Shown: one piece after another, positions 46,601 through 59,178 of the stretch
How the letters are laid out: each line of letters opens with the position of its first letter
How positions within the stretch are numbered: position 1 is the stretch's first letter
NCBI GenBank assembly: GCA_027563935.2
Contig: CM050447.1
Location: 15,651,501 to 15,715,500, forward strand
DNA: 64,000 bases
Direction of reading: 5' to 3'
From: Costus lasius
Lineage: Eukaryota > Streptophyta > Magnoliopsida > Zingiberales > Costaceae
The notes under the pieces: model-generated
What the model saw: only the letters and a program-made list of their open reading frames with translations
Database searches by the model: none
What the model was told of the DNA's origin: nothing
Made by a program: the position numbers and the translations under genes

Positions 46601-49600
46601 CTTCATTCGAAATCTTATACAGGATCTTACATTTTCTCTCAATTTGTATTAATGGCATGTTGGGTCATCATTCTTCACTTTTATCATGTTACTTATAGGT
46701 TTGCAATTGATACAATGCAATCTATTTGCCTTGATGAGTTTGGAGGTGAAAAGGTGGTTGATCCCAGCACACAAGAGACAACACTTATTCAGTATATTTT
46801 TGGTGGCCATCTTCAATCTCAGGTTGCGATATTTGTTTTTTTCCTGCAGTTTTTTTAGTGTGATTCTAATTGTGAATTTATTCTCTAAACATAGATGATT
46901 TGTTAGTTTTTTAAAATTTTGATAAGCCCTAGGGAGCTAAATAATAGAAAGCCATAAAACTGACTAGTTAAACTTACAAATTTACATGTTAATGGAACAA
47001 CTATCAATAACAAGAAACTTAGTAGTACAACCACAATGTATAATTTACCTAATATAACAGTCGTATTGTATAATCTTCTTATCACCACAAAAACTTGAAC
47101 CACAACTCTAACTACATACACAGCACGCCAAAAAGAAAAATCTACTTATCAACACAAAACATGAACCACAATTTTAACTTGCACCATGGTAACCATATGA
47201 GAAAAAATTTAGGTTGTTTGAGTAAATTGCTATGTTGGTTAGCAGTTTAAAAGTGTTATGCTCTACTGATAAGCAAAAATATGTGCATGCATTTAAAATT
47301 TATGGATTCATAATGGAAATTATTTTTTTTTTCTAATAATAAAGTATACCTAAAATTAGAATTGATTTGATATAACGATAAATGTCATTACATACATATA
47401 AAAAGATATTTTGGCTACACATTCGATGCTATTAAACTTAAAGCAATATGATTGTAAAACACATCTACATCGGTTGAATATACTACATCTTCACCTTGAG
47501 CAATCTGATTGATGCCATGAAACATGTAATAGTGCATTCATAGGTTCACACTTATTTGGACAAGAATTATAGTGATTGCTATCACCGCACCAAATTATAG
47601 TGATTGCTATCAGATCGAGAAGAATTTAAATTATCAAATATTCATAAAAAAAGTGTATGCTTGACATTTGTTGACAAAGGATACATTTGTTAACAAATAT
47701 GTACATCAAATGACCAGATATATGCTTGACATTTGTTAACAGATATCTAAATCAAAGTAAAAAAAAGTTCGCATTGGATTCTCGCCTAAAGAGGAGGTTT
47801 GCTCGGAGGAGGAAGAGAAGTGCCAGAAGGGAGGTGGTTTGTCAGGGGGAGTGGTTTGACAGGTGGGGGAAGGAGTGCTAGAAGCTAGAGAGATTTGTTG
47901 GGAGGGGAAGTAGTGGGAAGTGGGGAGAGGTTCGCCTGGGAGGGCTGGAAGGGGGAAGTGCTAGAAGGGTGGAGAGGTTTGTTGGGGGAGCATTGGAAGG
48001 GGGGAGAGGTTTATCAGGGGAGCACGGAAAGGGGGAGAGGTTTGTTGGGGGAGCTCTGGAAAGGGGGAGAGGTTCGGTGGGGAGCAGTGGAAGGGGGAGA
48101 AGTTTAGGGTTTTTTTCCCAGAAAAGGTTGCAAGTCACTTAGGAGCAAGGGGAATGGTTGCAATCATGTGTGGGTGTGAGCAAAGGAGGGGGGCTTGAAG
48201 TTCTAGCTAACAGACTCGAGATTGGCTACATGTCCAAAATAGTCCAACCTCTCATCTCAAACGTGAGAAGCAACTGTCCAAACATATGAAATTCTCTAAA
48301 ACTACTTAGTGCGCCTGTAAAAGCTGCCAGCCAGCAGCACTAAACACAACCTAAGTTTCAAACCCCACAAGCAGAGTATGCTTGCTGGGATCTAAAAGAT
48401 TAATTAGATACAATGAGTATATAAGCATGTACTTTATAAATTTTAAATACGAAATAACTAGATATACAATAGACAAAATAATTTGCATAAAAGCTGATAT
48501 AAAGTAATGAATATATATATATCCACACTTATACTTTGTTTCCTTAAAGGGAAAGATGAGAGGAAAGAAATCAATGCATGTAGCCTCTCCCCCACGAAGT
48601 CGTTCTTTGGCTCCCCAGCGGCATTAGAGCCGCGATGCTCCACGCATTTGAAGTCACTCCCCCCGGCATCCCCTTTCCTCCCCCACCTTGCTACTACCTT
48701 GCAGAAGCCCCCTCCTTCTCCCCCTCCTTCTCCCCCTCCGATTGCGCTCCTCACATAAGCCCCTTCCGCCCCTCATCCCCCCTTCGGTAGGCATCCTCAC
48801 CCCTTATGCCCCTCCTTCCCCCCAGGCACCCCACCCCTCCTCCTCATCCCCCCCATGGGGCCCTCCTCCTCCTCCCCCCTCCCACAGAAGTCGTGCATCC
48901 ACTTAATACCAATTGGTGCAAGTCATAAAGATTGAAGGAATTAGGTGAAGAGAAGAGGGGAGGGAGATACGACATTGAGATAGCAGAGAGAGTTATGTAG
49001 CAAGGCAAATAATTCAATAGTTCACTTATCAAAAGATGACCTGTACAAAGACTTAAGCCCCTTTGAGTAGGCTTAAACACAATAATAAACAAATGTTGAC
49101 CACAAACAAAACCTATCAATTTTCTCTAATCTAGTTAATGACCGCAAACACTTGACCTGATGAACTCACAAAACTCACCAACACTAATATAATTAAATAA
49201 TTGCTGCATATAATTGAAAGCTTAGATATTTGTACCATGTCAACAATATTATGCCTAATTTTTTTACTTGTTCAACCCCAAGCAAATAAGGAAAGCATAT
49301 CTTGTTTTTTTATAAACTATTAGAGAACTTATGTGCCCAAAGACAAAATATTTGAAAGTTAAAGGGCCAAAAGAAAATTGCCCAACTATCCAATTTCCAA
49401 TATTCTCTAATCTAGTTAATAACTGCAAACACTTGAACCGATGAACTTACCAACATTAATATAATTAAATAAATCGCTACAAACTTATATATTTGTACCA
49501 TGTCAAAAATATTATGCCTAATTTTTTTTACTTGGTCCAAATCAGGGGGTTACAAATCACAAGCAAATAAGGAAAATGCATCTCTCTTTTATAAACTATT

Positions 49601-52600
49601 AGAAAACTTATGTACCCAAAGGCGAAATATTTGAAAGTTAAGGGCCAAAAGAAAACTTATCCTTATTTATTAACTTATTTTGTTATATTGTTTAATAATT
49701 AGTTAGGACATTAAATATTTGTTATTTATGCTATTATAAGTCTTGTAATTGTGGATAAGTCATTATTAGATCATGGGTTAATGGCATGTTTAATTTGTAG
49801 CTTCAGTTTGTTTAGGATCATGTTTCTATATATGACTTAAATCTTCCTCAGTTTCTTTTCTACTTATCTTATTGTATGCTACTTCTCGACTTATCATCAT
49901 TCGTCATTCTCTACTTATCAGTTTATCCATCCAATTCAGCTGACCCATTAGTGACAAGTTGGATTGGGTGGATGCAAACAGATGAAGCTTGATGTGACCT
50001 CTTTGCAAAGCCTTGCTAGTTATACCGTTTGGATTTCCAGATGACAATTTCAATGATGTTTTTGTTGCTTTAAAATTTTGAAATGATATGTTGTGCAAGG
50101 TTTTAATACTGGTCTAGTGTACCAATCAACTTTTGAACCGTTATATATTGGTTTGTACTGACATGTGGTACCATTATATATATACACACACATAAACAAA
50201 CCAGTTGTACCACCCAATTTTTTAAACCATTATGCCTAGTGATTTTCTTACGCTTTTTCGTCAAGCTTCCTATTTCTTCTCCCCATCGTGAGGTAGTGTT
50301 GTATGTTGAAACATTTTGAGAAGTACTGGTGTGCTACATCAGTGTCTGAAGTTTGACCAAGCTTAAATAACGTTATATTACCTTGCCTGATTCTTGTTTG
50401 TTGCACCATATTTTCACATCATCAAATTGATGATATATATTTTTAACAAGAGGTATAATTACATAAATATATTTTTTGATCACCATATCATATTTCTTGC
50501 ATTATGGTTTATGCATCAGTTGGTGTAAATTTATGAACTACATATCCCAAGTGTTCTGGTGTATGCTGAAATTATATATAGTGTTAGTTCTTGTTTAGGC
50601 ATGCGTGTATTTACTGAAAGTCTGAAACTTAATTGGGCTCAGGTGACTTGCACAGAATGCAATATGATTTCAAATCGTTATGAGAACATGATGGATTTGA
50701 CTGTTGAGATCCATGGAGATGCTGAATCTTTGGAGGAGTGCTTAGATCAATTTACTACAAAAGAGTGGCTTGATGGGGAAAACAAGTACAAGTGCGATGG
50801 GTAAGAAATTCTAATTTTCTCGTATTTACCAGTACTTGTTTTTTTATTATAGGTTATTTCATCAATAACATGTGATTACATCTCATTATTCTTAGATGAG
50901 ATGTGTGACAGTGTAGTTGTTTAGTTGATGAAGTTACATTTGTTGACACTTTGTTAATGCCAATCACGTGATATTTGAAAGTTGGTGTTTTTTCGATCGA
51001 ATAATGTTTGGTCTTGACTGAATTTGCTACCAATAATGAAACCTTTTTCAGCTTGAATGTCAAGTGCTTGTATTTTTTATGTTAACAAATACATTATTAT
51101 TTCTAATAACCTTGGCTGATTCTCAGTGACATGGTTTTACACCTGATATGTCTTGGTCATTACGAAACACCCAAAGGCACTAAACGACCTTTATGTGCTG
51201 GTAGCCTCACTCTCGTTATTTGACCTAAATTGTTTTTCTTAACTTCCATTGCACCCATCTGAACCTGTCAGTAATATGGTATGTTCAATGATATATTCGA
51301 CTTTGGGTAGTGTAGAGCATGAACCTGTATCTGACTCATGGCATATCATAAAAGATTTTCAAACAGTAGATGTACAACAGTACGAGAATCAGAGAAAGGA
51401 TGGAAATGTTAAGATGACTTTTATTTCGCCTTCCTTTCGTTCTTGCTGATTTGTGAACCTTTGCATAATAATCAAAATCAGTATTTAGGACAAAGTCCAA
51501 GGGAGAATCATTCAGATCAGTATTACCATTGAGATTTCAGCAAAATTAATTTGTAAACGAACATTTTATTAAGGAAAAGAAAAATATTACAAAAAATTCA
51601 AGATACTAATTCACCTCGTAACAATTTACAGTTCTTCTTGAATGTATTTTCAACTTATTATATCTAAAGTATATTTTCCTTATCAAACCGGGAATCTGAC
51701 TTGTAAGCAGATGTAATGACTATGTGAAAGCATGGAAGCGTCTCACAGTTCATCAAGCCCCAAATATTCTTACCGTTGCACTTAAGAGATTCCAGGTTAC
51801 ATATCTTTAGCTTTCATAATATGTGCTGTATCATCTTATGACCTTGTGCATCTTATTTCTCTTCCATGTGTCAATGACACTGCTTTTTCTAAACTATTTT
51901 TACAGAGCGGTAGGTTTGGAAAACTGAACAAGAGAGTTACCTTTCCTGAGAACTTAAACCTTACTCCGTACATGAGTGGTAGCAACGATGGAACAGACCT
52001 ATATCAACTGTATGCTGTTGTTGTTCATGTGGACATGCTAAATGCTTCATTCTTTGGTCATTACATTTGTTACACTAAAGATTACCAGGGAAGATGGTAT
52101 AGAATTGATGATTGCAAGGTAATGCCATCAATTTTTCTTCTATTTTAGGTGACTTGATATATTGACTTTACATGTATATCTTGTTGCAGGTTACGGAGGT
52201 TGGAGTGGAGGATGTACTTTCTGAAGGTGCTTATATGCTCTTATATAACAGGTAATGGTTATTTCATTGACTTTATTTTGTTAGTTAATAAATTTAGTGA
52301 CTTTCACAGGACGTTGGCAGATTAAGTTTATTCTGAAACAACACTTGTTGAACTAATCTTTGCACTCCGCTTTAGTTTGTCGATTCTAGTTTATTTAAAT
52401 GAAATTGTTGGGATCACACAGTTAGTATGATCTTGCGTGTGCTTCACTCACTAGTTAGTTGGTGCATTGTTTTGATATCTTTCTTTGTATGTGTACACAC
52501 AGGATCAAGCTGTAATGATCCTGAAAAAGAAAATGGTTTGGAAATTAAAATATGACATTGTTTTCCAAAGGAAATTTTTCTTTGAAGTTTGTTGATTTCA

Positions 52601-54013
52601 CTTGCATGGTGATCTTAACTTGCTTTTGATTATTGCAGTTTTATATTTATTAAAATTTAGTAAGACTTGGTAATTGTGACGTTATTATTATTTGCCAGAA
52701 AAAGTGCACGGACGGAGCCTTTTGTCAAGCCTGAGGAACCTCAGAAAAAAAAGCAGTTAGTTGAGGCAGTTCCCAAGGTAGCTAACTCAATCAGTCTGCC
52801 CCAAGATACCCAATCAAGCCATCTTGACCATTCCTTGCTGGGAGATGCAAAAGGCAAAATAAAATCATCAGATGATATTTCTAGCACGGCAAAAGAGGTG
52901 GACGATGTGGACTTGAATGACTTGGCAGTACCTTCACATAATAGTATAGAAGATCTGGAATTCTGTGATCCTTCATCAAGTTCACCTAGAGCAATGGGTC
53001 TTGAAACTGAGACTTCTGGTCTTTACTCTTCTTTGCCTGATAATTTGCGCGCAAAGAGTGTGCAATTGGATGATCATCCAGAAAGTTCTCCCATTGAAAT
53101 TGATATTGATAAATGCCTACAACCATGCACCAGTTATCATGCTCGAAACCATACTGTAGAAGACACAGAAGCGTCCACCTCAGAGAGTGATGTTAATATG
53201 GTCGTTGAGGCATGCTTAACTGCTCCAACGACTGCTAAAACTGTAGTATCTGAGCCTTCTGGCTATCCTTCTGCTGAATTAGTTAGCCATGTGGAAACAT
53301 ACAGTTCATTGGATTCTACTAGTGAAGTTGTTAATAATCTGGATAAACCCTCCTTCGATGAAGGAAATAAAATTTCACCATCAATTCTGGAGAGTAAATC
53401 CAGCAGAATAGCCGAGGCAGCATCTTCCAGTTGTTTCCTTTGCAAATCTACAGAATCAAAGTCTCTGGTTGGTGTTGAAATTCAAAATGGAACGCATTCA
53501 GTTAACAACGAAATTGGTCAATCCAATGGGTATTATATGAACGGAATTTACGAAGTATTGGAGCAAGAGCCATTGGATAGACGAAATGATGTTTCTCCAG
53601 CTGATTTGTCATCTATATCTCATGTCTTCGTACAAAACTCCATAAAATCTTCAGACATGAAGAAGAGAGGACCTAAGAAATTTGAGCATCACATCACATC
53701 CTTTAGTAACGGTTCTTCCGAACATGTTGGTTCTCAAATTAAGGATGATTCCAGATCAGAGTCTCACTACTGCAATGGATCCGACTTAACCCAGACCAAC
53801 CAATATCGCATCCTCAGCTATGGGTCTGCTGGTGAAAATAGAAATGGTGATTGCAAAGATAGACCAACGACGCCACTGACCTTAGAGAGCAACGGTAATC
53901 TTGCATCAGATCAGGATCTAAAGCCACTCCCTGAGTATGTAATTGAGCATATCAGGCTCAATAAGGCGGCAGTCTCATATTGTAATGAAGAAAATGGAAG
54001 TACACCTTCGTAG
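43662..54013 (+). CDS. Ubiquitin-specific protease with MYND finger (UBP15 group)
   Basis: Cysteine protease that removes ubiquitin from proteins; plant relatives (UBP15, rice large-grain locus) promote organ size. Exons 43662-43957, 45750-45963, 46064-46152, 46262-46347, 46424-46592, 46699-46822, 50643-50800, 51711-51795, 51906-52118, 52190-52251 and 52699-54013 join in phase to 936 residues, the usual length of the group. An N-terminal hydrophobic segment lies at about 14-33. The MYND zinc finger is at 79-116 (CAACG...RCSRC...[11 protein letters not shown]...C). The Cys box [13 protein letters not shown] carries catalytic C201. QEDAHEFM and two zinc-binding CxxC pairs (CTEC and CDGC) follow. 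The His box is GHYICY with H459, then WYRIDD. Residues about 500-936 are Ser/Asp-rich and probably disordered, encoded by one long last exon. Intron 6 (3.8 kb) is repeat-filled. A candidate poly(A) signal AATAAA is at 54033. Confidence 0.96.
43958..45749 (+). other. UBP intron 1
   Basis: A 1.8-kb intron that splits a zinc-ligand cysteine codon of the MYND finger. T-rich, with no repeat or gene recognised. Confidence 0.7.
47860..48110. repeat. G-rich minisatellite in UBP intron 6
   Basis: Four or more diverged units of about 32-36 bp of the form GGGAGAGGTTTGTTGGGGGAGC plus a GGAAGGGG spacer, clearest from 47970 to 48100. More diverged purine-rich DNA extends left to about 47790. The strand is nearly pure G/A/T. 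Confidence 0.8.
48655..48890. repeat. C-rich low-complexity tract in UBP intron 6
   Basis: Contains tandem CTCCTTCTCCCC units (about 48709-48738) and long CCCC runs to about 48890. It is pyrimidine-biased on the + strand. Confidence 0.8.
49122..49660. repeat. Direct tandem duplication of about 260-280 bp in UBP intron 6
   Basis: Copy one is about 49122-49380 and copy two about 49402-49660. Both start TTCTCTAATCTAGTTAAT and end TTGAAAGTTAAGGGCCAAAA (one copy with an extra A). Copy two carries an insertion containing CAGGGGGTTACAAATC. Confidence 0.85.
50095..50230. repeat. GTACC-type repeat fragment
   Basis: Begins CAAGGTTTTAATACTGG and contains TGTACCAATC, TTTGTACTGACATG, GTGGTACC and TTGTACCACC. 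Same family vocabulary as the fragments near 6030 and 7100. Confidence 0.45.
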
Positions 54014-56775
54014 ATATTAATCATGCCCAGTGAATAAATTCAGTAGAAGTTGCACACAGCAAGGTGGAGGATAGTTTATTGAAGGACTACGATAGTTTGT
54101 TCTAACCATGAGGCAGACACTGCTGGACTTGGTAGCCAAGACATAATGAGATTCATATCCTTGACCAAATTTGCATGGTCCTGCACTTCCACTGAGGAAA
54201 GAAGTGGAGGGGTCTCTGGGTTTTGCAATTCCATTGAACCTCAGATGCCCCAGCACCACCATGACAATCTATTAATATAATCTGGTGTACATCTTGTTTA
54301 TTCTTCTATTGTTCGAGAGGGATACAACTATTCATTACGTGGATCCAAGTCCTTGTCTGCTTCTCTAACCCGCCAATAGTATTTTTTTTGTGCATTGTGT
54401 GGATAATTAAACTTTTTTTTTTCTTGAATTTTGATCATGACGAAAGTTGAGTCATAGCATTTATGTTGTCTTTACAGTTAATTTGGGTCGTCAGCATCAC
54501 TATTAATGGAATTATGTTTTAGATTTCTTTTAGGAATTTTGTTCCCTTGAGATATCTTGTTGGTTTGAGAATTAAGATCCTCTCGTCACTGACTGGAACT
54601 CATTTACCTGGCATTGGCCATTTATCATTTGCATCCAAGTTGTCGTCTTTCATTTTTTGTTGTTTCTTATGCTTTTCCAGTTTATTGACTGTCTGATATA
54701 CGCACTAGTGGAAGCGGTTAAGAGAGATTTTTAGGCTCAGAAACGTGAGTTGACTAATCTAAGACTATGTTCGGTAGAATGAAAAGAAAACGATGATTTT
54801 TTATCTAGATTTATTGTATTTTTTTTTCATTCTATCGTGGATTTTGTCCTATCGAACATAGCCTTAAAGTTAAACTTAAAGAATACAAATGAAACTAAAG
54901 AATACAAATGAAATTAGTTAGTATGGTGTAGCTACAAAGTAAATTACGGAGAAGATGCCTTGGGCTCAGGTGGTGAATGATAGGTGTAACTATATTTGAA
55001 GATGGTTCTACGACAATATTGTTCATGCTGACAGATGCTCAAATACCTAAAGATGACCGGCCGTCAGGATAGAACATAAGATCCTAAGATGGTGGTGGAA
55101 TTTATTTTTAATTTTAATTTTAACAAACAAATTAACTTCATCATGCCTTTTCAAGAAGAAAAAAAAAATAGAATAATAAACTCAGCCGATTGTATGTCAT
55201 CCAGTCCTTCTAGGTCAACATGTGTACATCCTATTCTTAATGCAGAGGGAAATCTAGGGAAGAATGGATCAAGGTAAATTTATAAATTCACTAACACCTG
55301 GGATTATAAAGTCAATGGCTCTGTTAGTTCAAGTCTAGGGTACTGAACTTGATCATGATCAAATAAATGGATTGGTTTGGTTAAGTCTATGTGAAGTCTT
55401 CATGGAGCTTGGTTATAGGAATAGATGTGTTGAGGGTCCTCTATGGCTAGGGATCAAGGCAGGTAAGATCAACCACCCAAGTTCAAGTAAGACAATGGGT
55501 TGGTTGTCTTGATTAAGGTCCAAGTCAATTATAGATAGAGGTTGAATTCTAGTCCTATCAAAAATTTAGGATCACTATAGAGCCTAAGTCAAAGGTTGAC
55601 TCGAGATTTCATTATAGTAACTAGGAAAAGGTAATTATTAACACTAGGATTTTTCATGATTATTAACATTATAGATGATGAAGCTGCAATCTATTAGTAC
55701 ATTTATGGTTGTCTTCATACTTCATCATTTATCTTAGTGTAAATGTGTGAAAAATCTTCCTCAAGGATAATTCTAGTTTCATTATGGATTGGGTTGGGCC
55801 TAAAGATTGCATCTTTATTAATTTTAATCTACATTCTCAAGTTAGGTTGTGAGTCTCAATGATCATTTGAAATCATGTTTTGACTTCCTAAGGAGGATAT
55901 CAAAATTACTATTAGCAAACAACTTCAAATCTAATAGTCAATTACCAATGAAATGAACTATTGAGTTGTCCTATACTAGCCATATAAATATTCAACTAGG
56001 TTACGAACTTAGGTATTCTTTAGCTCTAATACTAAGCTAAGTACATGATTAAAAATGAGTGCATATGTGGTTACGAGCGGGGGATCTAAGCCTTGATGAC
56101 TAATCTTAAGACTATAACCTTATGGAATATAGATGAAACTAGTTAATTAGGAAGACGAGGGTATAAAGTAAACATAATCTAAGCTTGCCACTAAAGTAAA
56201 CAACAAGGAGAAGGTACCTTAGGCGTCTTGAGGTAGAAAAGGCCTCACCTTGATCCTCGTGTAAGCTGTAAATGATAATGCATTATTATTATTTTTAAAA
56301 TATGCCTTCTTTGTGCTACCTGCGCAAAATAACCTGGTAACAACTATGATATAGCATTGGTTCAGTGCATTGTCATCGAGGGGATGCTGATAACTTCGAT
56401 TACTAGGATCTGTGATGTGCTTGGGAGATTGAAATGGCGAGCCACGGTCTGCTGATTGCAAACCGTCGTCTTCAAGTTTGTTTGTTTGATTTGTTTGCTT
56501 GAGATGAAACGTTTGAGGAAAGAGAGGTCTTTAAAGTGTTCTGAATTGTTGTTTGGTTGTGGAATTGACTAACTTCATGGGACCTTGGAAATTAGAAAGC
56601 GTTGACAACCGGACTTTGTCAAAGTCTCAACTGCCAATTGGATTGACCGTCTGACCCTGAGTGAGGGCTAGCATAAAAAAAATGGTTTCTTGCTAATATG
56701 AGAAAAAGTCAATATCTAAGTAAATGGAAGATACAATTTACAGTGGTAAGTGCAAAACTGGAACCAATGAGGTCT
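54014..56775. other. Intergenic region after the UBP gene
   Basis: 3' flank of UBP, then AT-rich DNA with no gene visible. It holds a short inverted-repeat element at 54761-54867. Long stretches at 55280-56200 show no coding signal I trust. Confidence 0.5.
54761..54867. mobile_element. Tiny MITE-like inverted repeat, about 107 bp
   Basis: The left end AAGACTATGTTCGGTAG pairs with the right end CTATCGAACATAGCCTTA, and an inner AATGAAAA pairs with TTTTCATT. The size, AT-rich centre and terminal CTATGTTCG words suggest a miniature transposon. Confidence 0.6.
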
Positions 56776-57160
56776 AGAAAATCAGTAAGCCTGACGGGGA
56801 TTCGCCTGGCAAGAACTAAGTACACGTATTGGTCTTTTGATAAGAAGACGAGTGAGGGAGAAGAGAAGAGGAGCGATAGGGGGATGATAAGGGGAGTTTG
56901 AAGGATACCTACAGGATTCTGGAGGTGGAGCCATGGAAATTGTCTGGATTAGCCATTGCCATGAAGAAGAAAGAACCTTGTGGAGGGGAAACAAGTTGCC
57001 AATGAGCAGGAGTTGAAGGAAGAAGGGCTTGAAGGTTTAGATGGAGCGTGTTGGTGGAGGTCAGTGAATAGTATATGGAAAGCTTTGCATCACTTGTTCC
57101 ACAGCATCCAATTTCAGATCAAGTTGAATCTTCTGACAATGAAGTGGAACATAAATTATG
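56776..57160 (-). pseudogene. Truncated duplicate of the six-pass membrane protein gene (5' end and leader)
   Basis: Minus-strand 56960-56776 aligns with the first about 200 coding bases of the gene at 59178. Shared words include GGATTAGCCATTGCCATG / GGATCAGCCATTGCCATG, AAGGGGAGTTTGA / AGGGGAGTTTGAGG and GATTCGCCTGGCAAGA / GATTGGCCTGGCAAGA. The copy has internal deletions and frame changes. Similarity runs on into the leader and upstream DNA (57000-57160 versus 59213-59310; GTTGAATCTTCT is shared). Nothing matching the rest of the gene follows, so this is a partial, dead duplicate about 2.2 kb from its likely parent. Confidence 0.75.
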
Positions 57161-58239
57161 ATTGCTTCTGAAGTAAGGAAGAAAAGAAGTCAGATACAAA
57201 GTCGTAAGCAAGACTCAGTCTATGCTACACCAAGTCAAACGTGCAGAATTTGAAGTTGTAGCCCCTTCCTGATAGTTTAGTTTTATAGACTGAGATCAGG
57301 AATTAGAGCCTTGAATAGAGGCCCTATTTTGCTCTTATTGGAAGCATATGGAGAGCTTATGTCATAAGGCTCAATCACTCGATCACTCGAACACAGAACA
57401 TCATCCAAATGATTGAAGTGAAATAAAATTTTAGAATTTGAATACTCGAGTAATGCCTGAGTAATCCCGACTGATTACTCAAATGAATAAAGCTAAGATA
57501 ATAAGACTCAATCACTCGAGTAGTGGCCAAGTAATCATACAAGTGAATGCTCAAAACGTCAATCACTAAGATAGGTGCTCTGAATGGTCTAGATTAAGTA
57601 TTTTAAGGAGAATTTACCTAATAACTAGACTTGTGATTCAACCAGTTCAGTGAGAAAGAAATCGCAAGCAAATTTTTAGTATGCATTTGAGTTTTTCTTC
57701 TCAACTAGATGATTGCTCTAGTCCAACTTCTGAAATAATAAGAATTCTAATAGCATTGTTTATCACAAAGAATAAAACAACCCCTCAATTAAATGTTTGC
57801 CACCTCAAGTACTTGTAGCAAAACTTACGGATTAAAACAAGTCTTTGCTCGATACAGTGAAATTGATTACTATTTTACTAAAAATAAGCTCACATGAGAA
57901 AAAGTGAATAATTTGAACTAATATTGCTTGAATAATTTGAGAAATATCTGATGAATACTTCAAAATGATTGATTTGGGTTTACTCTATCATATCTTGGGC
58001 ACATATGTATAACAAAAAGAGGAAGAATTTTTATTTGCCAAGGGTATAAAACTTTGCTCAGTACATTGTTGACATTACAATCAACAATCTTCATTCTCAG
58101 AACCCTGAAGCTGGACATATATTGACAAAAGAAAAAGAGAACTTTGTCATGTTCCGATCCATATACATTGACTAATTAATGAATCCCTATATTGTTGACA
58201 CTAGAATCAACACAATTCCAATTTCTATGCCCAATCCAG
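57161..58239. other. Intergenic, no feature seen
   Basis: AT-rich DNA with repeated CACTCGAGTA-like words around 57370-57550. No coding signal. Confidence 0.5.
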
Positions 58240-59178
58240 TCATGGCCATTCTTCTCCAAAATAATTATAAGCATCAGCAAGCAAACTGACATCTACAAGG
58301 CACCAGTCCCTGTCCTTCCCTTCACTCTTCTTGCACTCATAGAATAGCACTGTGCTTGTGGCCAAGATGAGAAAATTCAGCACCACATCCATGCAGATAT
58401 GGATGAATCCAACCGCCAATTGGGGTGCATCAGAATAAGAAGAACACACCACCCTAAACACCAGAGTGGCAACACTACTGCTGAGAACCACCATAAGGAG
58501 AGTTATCACAACTCCCTGCTTCCTACTTGTGCTGATGAGCTTCAAAGCCCTGCCCATGGAGGCCATTCCACAGCATTCATCTTCTATTGCAGAGGCCACT
58601 AAGCATAACAAAGAAACAACAGCCACATAAAGGTAGTACAGAACTGCCAACACAGCTACCAAGGTGAGCAAAACGACCAAAACCACTGAGTTGCTCGAGG
58701 TGATTACTAGCCCAATGAGAATTGGATCTATTGACAGGATGAAACCCAGGTGCAGAATGGTGATGCAGACTTGACTCACACAGGAGCATTTCCACGAGTG
58801 CCTTGTCTTCAATATGACATCACCGAGTGTTGGGCCCTTCTTCCCTGTGTGCGTCATGGCAATTGCATGGATGGTTGCCGCTGTCAACGAAGAGGAGATG
58901 CCGAAGAGAACTGCAAGCAAGATGCAGTTTGAGATGCTCAATCCATGAACGAAAGCAACGAGGTCTGCAAGATCAGTGACTCGAACGGAGATTGGCCTGG
59001 CAAGAGCCAAGTAAATGGAAGATTGGTTGCTTGCCAGGAAGAGAAGGGAGGGGAAAGAAGAGATGAGGGAGAGAATGAGGAGGGGAGCGAAGAGCCTTGA
59101 GTTTGTGAAGGGGAGTTTGAGGGAAACCCACAGGACTGTAGAGGTGCTGAGCAGCTTGTTTGGATCAGCCATTGCCAT
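58240..59178 (-). CDS. Six-pass plant membrane protein, unnamed family
   Basis: An intronless gene of 312 residues starting MAMADPNK; the second ATG two codons later is also possible. Six hydrophobic segments lie at about residues 27-50, 78-107, 134-160, 164-198, 222-245 and 256-281, separated by short basic or polar loops. The tail is charged and soluble (CKKSEGKDRDW onward). I recognise it as one of the plant-specific multi-pass proteins of this length often found in tandem clusters, but I know no function, substrate or motif that would set one. A truncated duplicate of its 5' end lies at 56776-57160. There is no signal peptide separate from the first membrane segment. Location is inferred to be an endomembrane or the plasma membrane. 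Confidence 0.85.
   Translation of the reverse strand: MAMADPNKLLSTSTVLWVSLKLPFTNSRLFAPLLILSLISSFPSLLFLASNQSSIYLALARPISVRVTDLADLVAFVHGLSISNCILLAVLFGISSSLTAATIHAIAMTHTGKKGPTLGDVILKTRHSWKCSCVSQVCITILHLGFILSIDPILIGLVITSSNSVVLVVLLTLVAVLAVLYYLYVAVVSLLCLVASAIEDECCGMASMGRALKLISTSRKQGVVITLLMVVLSSSVATLVFRVVCSSYSDAPQLAVGFIHICMDVVLNFLILATSTVLFYECKKSEGKDRDWCLVDVSLLADAYNYFGEEWP

Larger units (their letters stand above)
46823..50642 (+). other. UBP intron 6, repeat-rich
   Basis: A 3.8-kb intron within the USP catalytic domain. It contains a 27-bp tandem repeat near 47563-47610, a G-rich minisatellite (about 47860-48110), a C-rich tract (about 48655-48890), a direct duplication of about 260 bp (49122-49660) and a GTACC-type repeat (50095-50230). 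Confidence 0.75.

Noticed and set aside
47878..48906. Gly/Glu/Trp-repeat and Pro-rich open frames in UBP intron 6
   Set aside because: They are translations of the G-rich minisatellite and the C-rich tract, not genes.
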